Below are positions 48,931 to 60,039 of a stretch of DNA of 64,000 bases, in pieces. The DNA lies in contig JBCNJP010000020.1 in assembly GCA_039602395.1 (NCBI GenBank), forward strand, positions 16,780,483 to 16,844,482, given 5' to 3'. Within the stretch, counting starts at the first letter, position 1. The number at the start of each line of letters is the position of its first letter. A program made the position numbers and the translations under genes. The notes under the pieces are model-generated. The model was not told the origin of the DNA and ran no database searches. It saw only the letters and a list, made by a program, of their open reading frames with translations. The DNA is from Deinandra increscens subsp. villosa. Lineage: Eukaryota > Streptophyta > Magnoliopsida > Asterales > Asteraceae.

Positions 48931-50036
48931 CTTTCGTATTGAGTCTTGAGTCTTTTATTTTTGGTGTGTTATTGAGTCATAAAATTTGAAAAATTGAAAA
49001 AAAAAAAATTTGAAAAATTGTTCAAAATGTCCAAGATTCTGGCTGCAGTTAATGGAAAATGATAGTAAACCAGGGATTGATGTCTATTTTGTGCTTGAAT
49101 GTTAATTAATAAATAAATTGGGAAATGTGGTTAAGTATGGTTTGAATGGAAAGCATTTCTAGTCTATGATGTGTCGGTAGGCCCAGCTGACCTAGGAGTA
49201 GCTTAAATAGCCTGTGTGTTTATTGTTGTATAAATATGCTAATCAGTCTGCTAGTGGGTTCCCATTTTAGGAGTGATAGGGATTCTGAAACTGATGATTA
49301 GGAGGAAAGAGACCGCTTTAGGCTAGATACTCCTATGTCCTTAGAATTTCAATGAGCATGTAGTTAATAATTTGGTTAATGAATTAGAGTGAAGGGGCAG
49401 AATACTCATGTACGAACTAAGGATAGTATCCCGTGGTAAGTACCTCTGATGATGTTCCGGATCTCGCGGGCAAAATACTCATGTATGATTTCGGGGGTAA
49501 GACCTTGTGAAAGAATACCTCTGGTGATGTCCGTTGGTAATTTTAGGTAAAAGTGACCAACTATAAAAAAAAAAAAAAAAGGAAAAAATTGAGAAAAAAA
49601 TTGAGAAAAGAAAAAAAAAAGAAAGAAATGTTAGCTTAGAGAATAAATGCTCAAGAATTTGCATATAAATAAGTAGTTATTCTTTGGACATCTTAGTATC
49701 TGGTTTAAGGGGGGTGGAGAAAAAATAAATTCGAATCATTTATATCCTTTGCTTTGACTGAATGTGATTCGGTAATAGGTTGAACTTGACCTTTCTTTAG
49801 TGGGATCCATAGGCGACTGAACTTATATCTGGTAATTTTATAAACACATGGGGGCGAAAGAAAAGGTCGGTGGTTGGGTTTAGTCGGATAGAAATATTGA
49901 CAATTGTAGTTAGTATGTTATTACATTATGGAATGTGGAATTGTATGGTGGCTGTTAATTATAAATGTTGAATGTTTAGAAGTCATTTTCCTGGTTATGA
50001 TTCCTTTGCAGTATTTTTCGAGGACGAAAAAAGAGT

Positions 50037-50051
50037 CAGTGTGGGGATGTT
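50037..50051 (+). promoter_or_regulatory. Polypurine tract, outer element
   Basis: The purine-rich word AGTGTGGGGATG directly precedes the 3' LTR (50052), the normal site for priming plus-strand DNA. Confidence 0.8.
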
Positions 50052-51654
50052 TGATGTGTTGCAAACACATCCTAAATTAAGAGTCTTTTATTTTATAATT
50101 TGAGTCCATTTGAGTCAGTTTCCATTGGTTTTAGCTGTTTTTAGTTTAGTTTGAGTCTTTGTGTCCTTTTTTATTATTTTTATTTGAGTTTTGTAGGTAA
50201 TTGACAAGTCCCGAGGCCAAAATAAGAAATGTTGAAGAAGGGCTGAACAATCAGTTCCAGGCGTATCGCCTGGTACCTGATGACTAGTAGGCGATACGCG
50301 CGAGAAGGAAAGTCAACAGAAGTCAAAGTCGGCTAAGCCCGACTAATTTGTCGCCTTATGGGATGTAGGCGTATCGCCTAGGAAGATAATACCTCCAAGC
50401 GATACGCTTGGAGGTCCAAAACCCGCAGAAAAAGGAATTTTGATATAAATTCGAAGTTAGGGTTTCAATTCGTCATTCACGACTTCCAGACGATCAGAGA
50501 GAGGCTAAGGGGCGATTTTCGAAGATAGAGAAGGAGGAATCGAAGGGAGATCGAACCGGAATCATATTCTGCAATCAATTCAATCATCCGGTGTAGTGTT
50601 TTCTTCCGATTTTTACATTTAATTAGTTCAAGTACCATGTTTAGAGTTAAAGTTCCAGACTTTATGTTTGTTTTGACTGTGATTATGGTGGTTGGCTAAA
50701 CTTGTATCACCACCTAGACCGCTATGATGAACTTTTGATGTTTTATGTTCGTACTTGGTTTTTGACAATTTGATTGATGTTGGCTTTCTATTAAATTCCA
50801 TATATTGCTATGATTGATGCTTATGTGTGTTAAACCCAGATTGTTAGTTGATTGTTAATGCATAATTTACCCGCGAATGTCTTTCGGTTTAGGTAGATTA
50901 GCTGAAGTAGTTAACTTTAGGGTTAATTGCTAAAGTGTAGTTAGGGTTCCTTGGCTATTGCATTCTCGGTTGATTGGTAATTTGATTTTAATGTGCTGCT
51001 AAACTGGAGACTCAAAAGGTACAGGTTTAACGGGTAGTTGGGTTGGTTAAAGTTCTAGGGTCGCACTGTCTCAAAAGGAAGTGTCCTAGGGTTTTGTCTA
51101 GCTTGTTATTCCGTGTTGGTCATAGTAGTTGTTGGTAGCTTCGGTTAGTCTAGGTGCACCGTAGGTATATCCGAGGGTGACTAGGGTAATTGAGATGGGA
51201 CGGACTTAAAAGGTGAACCATTTGTTCGAGCGTTAGAAAGCTAGTACTAGGAAGGACTTAAAAGGTGAACTAGGATCCATCAGAATTGTCAAAGTCAGGT
51301 ACGGCCATAGGTGTCAATTGGGATTCAAGGTCTAGGTGGTGTCTTCTCTCATTTGATAGTTTCTCCCAAGTTTCCTGCTTTTGTCTGTTTGTGCGTTGAT
51401 TAGGTAAGTTTAGTTAATTCAATTCTCAATTCAAAAACCCCAAACCAATTTACTCAGTATTTCCAATTTCTAGGTCTAGGTTAAGTCTTGTCTATAGAGT
51501 GTCCTAGGTTCGATATCCGGTCTTGCCTTAGCTTAGCTACAATCCGACAGGTTCACTGCCTTAGGGTTCGGTTCGGTTTAGGTTATTTCGGTAAAATTAG
51601 GTGTGTCTAGGTCTAGGTTTTTATTCCATTTTTAGGTACGTTCCGAGCACATCA
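50052..51654 (+). repeat. Outer element 3' LTR (1603 bp)
   Basis: Matches the 5' LTR except for a 7-bp deletion near 51165 and about three substitutions that I can see (near 51024, 51272 and 51525). Confidence 0.97.
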
Positions 51655-51735
51655 CAACACTAGTCTTTTTATAATTGAAATGACTAAATTTCCTTCATGC
51701 GACTAGACTTAATGGAGAAATTTAACGTTTGTGAG

Positions 51736-51930
51736 CAGTGTCGAAGCTTGAAAATATCAAGTGGGGGGTCGGGGTCTAAATTTTTTTTTCTAACGCCAAT
51801 TTTTGGGTAAATGGGGGTTCGAAACCGGAGTATATCGAAATTTTCTACACGAAAATTATATACCCCGTAAATCGCAAAAAAAATTGGGGGGTCGGACGCC
51901 CCCTCCCGCCCCTTAAAAGTTGCGCCACTG
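51736..51930. mobile_element. Small hAT-like MITE
   Basis: 195 bp with a perfect 8-bp duplication TTTGTGAG (51728-51735 and 51931-51938). Ends are CAGTGTCG and CGCCACTG. It lies 81 bp past the outer LTR element. No coding capacity. Confidence 0.85.
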
Positions 51931-51938
51931 TTTGTGAG

Positions 51939-52975
51939 AGGAAATAATGTAATCTGTTGAAAAACATGAGCATAAAAACAATAATTGTATTTACATTACC
52001 TTAAGAACAAAACTTGAAAATGACTAAACTTAAAATGACAAAATTTGTAATTCACTCATTCTATTTTGTAGCCCAAATCATTTCACACACATCGTATTGT
52101 CTATTGGCCGGTAATAATCCCGTCATTTTTTTTTGTAATAGAACAGTTTTATCTTTATACCTTATTGTTTTTAATAATCTTTCCGTTAAATCCCACTAAC
52201 CGTCGTTAACTCCGTTCAAACCCTAACGCTTTGAACCCAAATTTGACTCTTGATACGTGGATTTTTGCAACAATAAGCATGAGGCTTTTACTAAAGACTA
52301 AAAACCGAACACAATAACCGGCGGCTTGCCGGAAAACGGTCAACATATACTAACGGCATTAGTGAGATTTAACGAAAAAATTAAGACTGTTATTACAAAA
52401 AGAATTGATAGGATTATTGTCGGCCAATAAACAATATATTTAACTTTTTATTCTGTTTTATTTTGATAATCTTAAAAACATTGTGCTTGTGTTTTTTATG
52501 CTCCCAGAATGTCGTTGCGACATCTAAAGAAGCATATTCCCGTCACACAAATCATTCCTTGTTTCTTTAAACTTTTGAGTGAGACGAGATCAAGAAGAAT
52601 GATATTTGTTTATTTAAAAATATACTTTTTTCTTTCTCAGTTACTAATAATTTTGTTTATAATCGAGCCATTTTGAATTCACTTTATTATTTTATTTTTT
52701 AAATAAAGCTTATTATCCCTTGTTTATATTAAGAAATTAACCTAATGCGTATACTCTAGCGATTAATCTTACAAATCCCTGTTGACTTCAAATCGTGTCG
52801 TTGAACAAGACTCTTTGGTACACCATATCGCCACCGTTAAATTTGATATTTATTAAATAGAGTTCTCTCATCAATGAAGCAAGACTCTTTAGTTTACCAC
52901 CGTTAAATTTGTTGACGTTGACCATCGGACCGTTAAGTTGAATGAACACAATTCTCTCCCTTCCAAAACATTCTC
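51939..52975. other. Intergenic, 5' flank of the AGP-like gene
   Basis: AT-rich DNA with no readable gene. A short duplicated phrase on ACCGTTAAATTTG occurs near 52833 and 52899. Confidence 0.4.
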
Positions 52976-52983
52976 TATAAATA
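52976..52983 (+). promoter_or_regulatory. TATA box of the AGP-like gene
   Basis: TATAAATA lies 41 bp before the start codon, giving a predicted transcript start near 53008 and a very short leader. Confidence 0.6.
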
Positions 52984-53016
52984 CTCACATCCTCCCCACA
53001 TTTTTGTTACTCTTCA

Positions 53017-53358
53017 ATGGCTCATTTCACTATCACCATGTTGTCACTTGCACTAGTCTTCGGGTCAACAATCGCGCATATATCTCTGACAACGACAACG
53101 GTATCAAAAACTTCTGTCAGCAGTCCAACGCCTTCTCCGTCACCTCTCTCTCCTTCGCCACGGCTCTCAGGGGTTGGTTTTTGGCCGTCTGAACCTAACG
53201 GACCTCCATCACCGACTACTACATCAATTGCATTGCCGCCATCAGATGGATTTGCGCCTGCTCCCGCGCCTAGCGGTTCGGTTTTGAACAAAATATGTGT
53301 TGGATCCTTGGCTGTTGGGTTTTTAACGGTGGGTTTTATTAGTGTAGGGATCCTATAA
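53017..53358 (+). CDS. Small arabinogalactan-protein-like cell-surface protein
   Basis: A 113-residue single-exon frame. The N terminus MAHFTITMLSLALVFGSTIA looks like a secretion signal. The middle is rich in Pro, Ser, Thr and Ala with SP/TP/AP pairs (SPTPSPSPLSPSP, PAPAP), the substrate pattern for proline hydroxylation and arabinogalactan attachment. The C terminus, from about residue 92, is a hydrophobic tail (VGSLAVGFLTVGFISVGIL) consistent with a GPI-anchor signal. That three-part layout is the classical AGP plan. Such proteins sit at the outer plasma membrane and cell wall. A TATA box is well placed. I cannot name an orthologue; low complexity means homology would be weak anyway. Confidence 0.65.
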   Translation: MAHFTITMLSLALVFGSTIAHISLTTTTVSKTSVSSPTPSPSPLSPSPRLSGVGFWPSEPNGPPSPTTTSIALPPSDGFAPAPAPSGSVLNKICVGSLAVGFLTVGFISVGIL

Positions 53359-54405
53359 ATATTGATAAATTAATAATGCAATTATATAAATAATAAATAA
53401 TATATTATATACGCGTATGGTTTGCTTGAGTTTCATATGCTATACAAAAGGGTAATTAGGGGTGTAGCTCGGGTTCGGCTATGGGTTTATCGGCTACACC
53501 GTTGCCACTTAAATGGGTTCACTCCACGGGTATTAATGCCCGGCGAGATCAAATGAAATGTGCAAGTTAGATCACCGTTGAACGGTTATATTTATAAAAA
53601 AAAAGGTTATATTTTAAAAAAATTGATAATTTATTTAATCAATATAAATACATATTGTATCGATTTCATTGTCTGAACAAAAAAAAAATTGTTATATCAA
53701 ATCGATGAAAATATAAATTTATAAATTCACATGTTCAGACTTTTTATAGATCGAAATAACATAATTAGGTGAACACCATTAAAGCTTATATGACTTATGA
53801 TTTATGAAAAGCCTAAAGGTTTACAGGCCCATATATATATCTAACCCGATCCAAAGATAAAATCCATTAGCCCATGTATAGAAACAAAAAATCAATTTAT
53901 AGAAATTAGCGATGATCACTTGATGACTCGTTGGTAGTGAGCTTTACCGATGTATAGTAGTGTATTTAATAAATTACATTTTATTTACGTTTTCTTTTAA
54001 TAAACATATAGCTTTTAATAAAATTTAGTTTAAAATTTACCACTAATAAAAACATTTATCTTATTTATCTCCTCAAATCAAAATCAATATGTACTAGATG
54101 TAGAATAGAAGTGCGCACAAGGGAGTTAAGTAAAACCGTTAGGGAGCCGAAGAGGTTTTGGAGATCTCTTAAGAATTCTCGAGATAGAATCCGTTCGTCG
54201 TTTAGTCGATCTGTCTTCCTTGCCCACAATCCACAATTGCAATCGCGATGTCGCCACATTCGGATCACGGGATCCTCACGCTCTTTATCAGCAATGGCCA
54301 TTAGTATGGGTTGACTTGGAATCAAGCACAATGGAAAATGGGTCAAAGCGAAAAGGAATACTAGATATCAATAACTAGTATTTGGAAACCAAAATTAAAC
54401 AGAAA
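53359..54405. other. Intergenic, no gene seen
   Basis: AT-rich. A TAGGGGTGTAG word at about 53458 resembles a hAT MITE end, but no partner end was found. Confidence 0.4.
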
Positions 54406-54489
54406 GTCAGGATGGCCGAGTGGTCTAAGGCGCCAGACTCAAGTTCTGGTCTTCGAGAGAGGGCGTGGGTTCAAATCCCACTTCTGACA
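54406..54489 (+). tRNA. tRNA-Leu (anticodon CAA), copy 1
   Basis: An 84-nt cloverleaf with long variable arm. The 5' GTCAGGA pairs with 3' TTCTGAC, the discriminator is A, and the D-arm starts TGGCCGAGTGG (A box). The anticodon stem CCAGA/TCTGG encloses CTCAAGT with CAA at 54440-54442. The T-arm is GGGTTCAAATCCC (B box). It has no intron and a T-run terminator follows shortly after. A type II tRNA reading UUG codons. Confidence 0.97.
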
Positions 54490-54666
54490 ATTATTTTTAT
54501 TTTGCAACGTATTTCTTGACTTTTGGTCAAAGTCAACAATGTTCCAATACAAAATTAAGGTCAACCGATGAACCCAGTGGAATTGGGTTGTGAAACTGGG
54601 TCCGATTGGCTTTTCTACACGACGAACTAAATGAAACCGCATATGTGAGCCAAGCCAAGCCAAGCT

Positions 54667-54780
54667 GTGTTTTTATCAAATCAAGGAATGAAGGAAAGAA
54701 AACTTTACTGCTTGATAAAGGCCCTTTATATGTTAAAACAACTCCTTCGGGTTTGGGATCATAAGCTTTGTCAAAGTTCT
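54667..54780 (+). mobile_element. Decayed Ty1/copia RT fragment
   Basis: The frame includes KLYCLIKALYMLKQLLRVW, which resembles the copia RT word in which a KALYGLKQ-type core is followed by PRAW. It lies between the two tRNA genes. No further copia domain can be read with confidence, so this is a short relic. Confidence 0.55.
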
Positions 54781-55340
54781 AAAAAGAACCGGTTTTTTAA
54801 GATGACAACACTAGAAGGCTGTGTACCGCAAGAATTTTCTCAATGGATATACTAATTATTGGCATTGGGTTAGGTCCATCTGAGAACCATTTGATTTTGA
54901 AAATATGTTTTAAGTTTCTGGCAATTTCATTTCTTATACACCTCTGCTATTCTGGTAAATATGACATGAAGTCTTTAAGTTTTCAAGAATATATATGTTG
55001 CATCAAACGCACCCGAACTTCAAACGCGATACCACCCGGCTCCTACCACTCTTTATCAGCTAGGGATGAATATTGTGGTCGTGAGAATCAGTACTGTAGT
55101 GAATTAATGAGACAACTGATACCAATGTTGGTATTCGTTTTATACTTTCGCTCATTTTCGGTATCTGTATTTCCCGATCGGATCTCATCCAGAAATGGAA
55201 TAAGTTTAATTAAAATCAAGCTCAACGGTGGATCATGGATGGGTCAATGTGAACAACAATGATGCTGCAAACTACAAACGTTTTGTAGTTGGTTTGTGTT
55301 AGATAAATAAATTGTGGCTGAAAACTTGAACAAAGAAAAA

Positions 55341-55424
55341 GTCAGGATGGCCGAGTGGTCTAAGGCGCCAGACTCAAGTTCTGGTCTTCGTGAGAGGGCG
55401 TGGGTTCAAATCCCACTTCTGACA
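55341..55424 (+). tRNA. tRNA-Leu (anticodon CAA), copy 2
   Basis: Identical to the copy at 54406 except for one base in the variable arm (CTTCGTGAG instead of CTTCGAGAG). The anticodon CAA is at 55375-55377. It is followed by a T-rich terminator. Both copies look functional. Confidence 0.97.
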
Positions 55425-55803
55425 TTTATTTTTTATTTCACAACAAATTTGTTGACTTCTGGTCAAAGTCAATTATTTTCCAGTGTAAAAGGTGGTCAAC
55501 CGATAGAACCCAGTGGAAGTGGGTTGGGAAAACTGGGGTCCGATTTGGACATTTGGTAGTGGCTTAAGCAAATCCCTAACTCAATTTATGCATTACTTTT
55601 CTAGGAAATATGTTTTAAATAACTTATTATTATTATTTTTTTTGCAACAAATTTGTTGACTTTTGGTCCAAAGTCCACAATTTTCCAATAACAAAAGGTC
55701 CAACTAATGAACCAGTGGAAGTGTGTTGGGAAAACTGGGGTCCGATTTGGTAGTGGCTTAAGCAAATGCCCAACTCAATTTATGAATTACTTTTCTAGGA
55801 AGT

Positions 55804-58800
55804 ATAATAAGAAAAAACTGTTCACAATTTCAACAAACATAAATTACATAGGTGTAACTTATATAACCAAGTTCTAGAAAATAGAACATAATCAACAAAA
55901 TCATAATTAAATCATTACTTGTAGGCTTGTAGCTTCCTTTACATATATTAGACACGAGTTCTAAATAAGTGTCAATTATTCATGATCTTTAAGTCCTGTT
56001 ATTTAATTTCATTGTAATTTAGTTTATCAAAAATGTGTAATTTGATTTTTAACCGGCGTTTTTTTCATGCGGTGTTTCTACCGAATTTGTTAGATCTCAC
56101 CAATGCAGGTCTTTGTAGAAGACTTGGTATGTTCTTCATACAATGTTTAAACTTATATGGACAGAACAAAATTTTTTTATAAGTTTAATCATGGCAATTG
56201 CTATGAGTTTAAATTATTTGTGTTATGGTTTTGGTATCGAATTTGTCACACTTGACCCCTTGAATATGATTCCAATCCCAAATCCACCAAGTAAATGGAT
56301 GATAATTTGTTTCATAAGGATGAAATTTGGCATGACATTCTTACAAAATAAGTAAATTTAGTGTGAGCATGTTATTACTAATCAATATATCTATTTCTTC
56401 AACACGACACATGTTATAAAGAATGTATAAATGAAACAGAATACAAAAATTTAAATTATATTGTTCCTCCGATGTCATGTCAAAATTATAATTCTTGCTA
56501 AACAATTTAAGCCTATTCTCATTACATAACATCCCCACACATATATTTCAATATACAATCCTTTTAATGGTGGACTAACTGTGTTTTTTTTTTTACTGCA
56601 ATATATACAAACCATTCTTCAACTATACAGTCTATACATTTGACAAATAATATTAAAGATTAATATGAAGTTGGGGTAACTATATACGCCTTACGATGAA
56701 GATGTGTTCAACTTTTTTATGTCTCACATCAAACCTGATGGTACTTTAAGTTAACAAATATGAAGTTAAACATTGTGTGCTTTGTTTCTTACGAGTTCAA
56801 ACAGGCTGGGTCATCACATCGTAAAATAGGGGCGAATTATGCTTTTGAGAGCATTCGCAACATGAGGGAAGCACTGCCAGAGCATGGTAGTTGAAAACTA
56901 CACATTGATTAGAATATTTTTGGTATTCAATGATCTTTTCTTAGTAATGGGGCACAAGCAGGTGGAGTTGAAGTGCACACCTTATCATTAATAGTTCATC
57001 ATCCTCCCTTGCAATTTTCATTTCACTATGGGTCAACTTGTAGGTTACGCATGTCAGATTACAAGCATTTGACTCCATGCGCCATTCTGAAATGAGATGT
57101 TCTTAAGAGGTTCAGAACAACTATGAATGAAACAACCAAGGTTAGATTGTCTTTTATTTTTGTAATGGGTCATAAATGGTAGTATTTACACAACCAATGT
57201 TGTCCTTCACAATTTGGTAGAAAATGTAGCATTCTGAATGTACATTGTTTTTAGTTCAAAATCTTTGTGTTGTCAAGCACCTTTATTAGATCTGAATTCT
57301 TAATATGTGGGTGTGTATATCTAGAACGTGTCTTACTTTTACTTATACGGTGGCCAGCCGCAACGCGCGGGTGGGTCATCAACTCGTTGGGAATAATTTA
57401 AATCGTGAGGTAAGAAGTCTTTCCTCAAACATGTTATATCGAAGATGATCGTATCAAGTGCGATCTATTTTTAAGATAATGGTCATAACGACCGTATGAG
57501 AATACTTATATGGACACATAGTTAGGTTCAAATAAGAAATCTTTTAAATTTAAGAAATTATAAGAAAGATTCCGGTCCTTACACGTGTCTTTTTATTATT
57601 TTTAAAAAAGTGGTATTTTAGTTTGGGAAAATTTTGTTGACTTTTTATCAAGTTTCCTTATTTTTTTAAACCTTCATAACTTTTACATACAACATTTTTT
57701 AAGTTACACCATAAACACTAGCGTTTTTTATCTTTAAAACGCGTACAGTGTTGATATATATAAAATAAATAATCTTCGGGTTTTCTATTGCGTCATTGTG
57801 TATTTTTTGCTTGTCATTGTGTCTTTTTTTCCTTGTCATTGTATCGTTATGTTGGTTATCATGTATTTCTTATTTTAAAATAATAATAAGACACATCATG
57901 TCTTATCTTCGAATTATTTTGTCTTATATTCAGATCATTATGCCTTACCTTAAAATCATTGTGTCTTATGTTTAAAATTCAAATAATTGTGTCTTATGCT
58001 TTAGGTCATTGTGTCTTATGTTTCACGTTATTCTGTAATATGTATTTATCATTGTGTTTTATATTTTAATTAATTTCATGTGTATTTTTTTTTGTCATTG
58101 TGTCTTTTGTACTCGTTATCATGTCTTTCTTATTTAATAATAATAAAAAGACACAATGTCTCTTACTTTCATTGTGTCATATGTTTCAAGACATAGTGTA
58201 ATATGTATTTATTATTGTGTTTTATGTTTTAACTCATTTCATATTATATTGTTATTGTACGTTTTTTATATATTAGACAAATTTATCACAATAACTAATA
58301 AAAAAACACAACGGCGAGCAAATAACAGACACAATGACTTAAAGAAAAATGTACATAATGTTTATCATGTGTGATGCATGTGACTATTTTTTACCGAAGA
58401 TAATTACCGTTGTTAAGTTATTAAACTAAAGATAAACCATTAGATTAATCGATTTGTTAGAAAACTCTTTTTTCTTTTAATTAAAAAGGTTAAAAAAGCC
58501 CAAACCAAAATGACCATACTAGTAATTTACTCTTTTATATCATTTTTCTTGTGAACAACTGAACATCACATGATTCTACAATCACATAATTACACTTTTA
58601 ACTTAACTTTTTAATTTTTTTATTTTTAGCGTGTCTAAAGCTTTTATTTTTATATTGGCTGATTTTACTGTCACAGAGTTCTTTCTTTTATCTTATATTT
58701 ATAGCCTAATTAAATAATAATGATAACAATAATAATAACAATAATAATTATCACTTCTGTTTTGATCTCTCACTATCAAGCCAATAAAATTTATCCTTAA

Positions 58801-59448
58801 GAAGACATCTTCATGATTAAATGTTATGTTGTACAATAAAAAAGTTTGGCTTTAAATCATATAGGATGCATGCGACGGCCTCTTTATCCTAAAAATCCGA
58901 ACAATTGTTGTTAAAAAAAAGAAATTCCTTTTTATCTTTTGAGTAGATATAAAACTAACAAAAGAAGTATGGGTTTCATTACAGTAAAGAAACAACCTTT
59001 TTATCAGACTATATAACTGAAGGAACACGTAACAACCTCAGGAATAAAAGATTTTCAATTTATAGAAAATTTACTCCTTTGCTTAATTTTGAAAAAGAAT
59101 CCCCAGTATTACTGCATACGTTACGCCAACCCTTTGCACTTAATTTACACACACTAAAGAATCATTTTAAAATACTTTTATCCTAAAATATAAATATTAA
59201 ATTTCACTGCTTGATCTATATAAAATTGTATATTAATACAATCCTTTTTTAACATTCTATGTATGAAAGGCTTTACCGCCTAACCCTGACCCACACCCAT
59301 ACCCTTGGTTAGTGAAAAGACAATTGACTAATTTGATAAAAATGTTGTAGTGATAAATGTTGTAGTGATAAGGGTGTATATGGGAATGCTTATTTAAGTG
59401 TAAAAGTGGTTTTTGGATACGGAGATTCTAACTGGACACCCCATATCT
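55804..59448. other. Long AT-rich intergenic stretch
   Basis: No complete gene found. A 35-codon open segment at 56787-56894 looks protein-like but I do not recognise it. A degenerate repeat at 57780-58350 is listed separately. Confidence 0.4.
57780..58350. repeat. Degenerate TCATTGTGTCTTATG repeat array
   Basis: More than ten imperfect copies of a TCATTGTGTCTTATGTTT-like phrase with irregular spacing. They include two longer related blocks that end in TTATTT(T)AA(A)ATAATAATAA followed by AGACACA. Confidence 0.7.
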
Positions 59449-60039
59449 CCAATTCAACACCCCAATCCGGTCCGGATCGGCCAAACCGGACCGGTTCGAA
59501 TCCGGACAAAATCAAACCGGGGCTGTTCGGCCAAACCGGCCCGGTTTGAATTTTTGTTTTTTTTTTTTACAAAACCTGATATTATATGAGATTTGTTAGT
59601 TCATTGTTTGCTATACTCTTTTTCAAATGGAACCATTTGTCTTGTTTGCTTTTTTGTTTTTTGACTTGAGATTTTAACTAATCCATATTAGTTAAAATAT
59701 AATATACCTCAGAAATAAAATAAGTAATACATTTAATTTTTATAAAAAAAAAACATTGTAATATATAATAACAATTCAGAAGAAAAAATATCAATAATGC
59801 ATTTTATAACTATGTTTCATGAGGTCCTAGTAAGATGGAAGCTAAGTTGAGTTAACATTGTAACATATAATAACAATTCAGAAGAAAAAAAAAAACTAAA
59901 CCGCCCCGGTTCACTCAAACCGCCCCGGTTTGAGCCAGTCAAACCTCGTATTCCGGGTTCTGAAATAGAATGACAGTTTTGTTTTATTTGAACAGGACCG
60001 GTTTGCCCAAACCGCCCCGGTTCGGGGTGTGAATTTTGG
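59449..60039. mobile_element. MITE-like element with CCGGTTTGG-rich subterminal repeats
   Basis: Left end CCAATTCAACACCCCAATCCGG and right end complementary to CCAAAATTCACACCCCGAACCGG form an imperfect inverted repeat. Both subterminal zones are dense in AAACCG(C/G)CCCGG-like words. No clear target duplication, so the family is unassigned, although the pattern resembles hAT MITEs. Confidence 0.6.

Larger units (their letters stand above)
35294..51654 (+). mobile_element. Outer Athila-like Ty3/gypsy retrotransposon, gag-protease only
   Basis: A 16.4-kb unit flanked by the 5-bp duplication CAACA (35289-35293 and 51655-51659). LTRs are 35294-36903 and 50052-51654. About 8.35 kb of it is a nested second element, so the original was about 8 kb. 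It has a tRNA-Asp-type primer site, a gag-protease frame and a purine-rich tract, but I find no RT, RNase H, integrase or envelope-like domain. Its own internal region after the gag-protease stop (48337) is 1.7 kb of non-coding DNA. LTRs differ by about three substitutions and one 7-bp indel, so the insertion is young. Lineage rests on the primer site and the Athila-like gag and DLGAS protease words. It depends on enzymes supplied by another element. Confidence 0.93.
54504..55803. repeat. tRNA-Leu cassette: three copies of the downstream flank
   Basis: The DNA after tRNA copy 1 (54504-54610), after copy 2 (about 55441-55611) and again at about 55645-55803 is homologous, sharing TTGACTTTTGGTCAAAGTC and GGGTCCGATT words. 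The second and third copies match over a longer stretch (GTAGTGGCTTAAGCAAAT, TTTTCTAGGAA). The third copy has no tRNA body. Confidence 0.8.

Noticed and set aside
55314..55559. 81-codon open frame across tRNA-Leu copy 2 (and a similar antisense frame at copy 1)
   Set aside because: It is the translation of a tRNA gene, a common false protein call.
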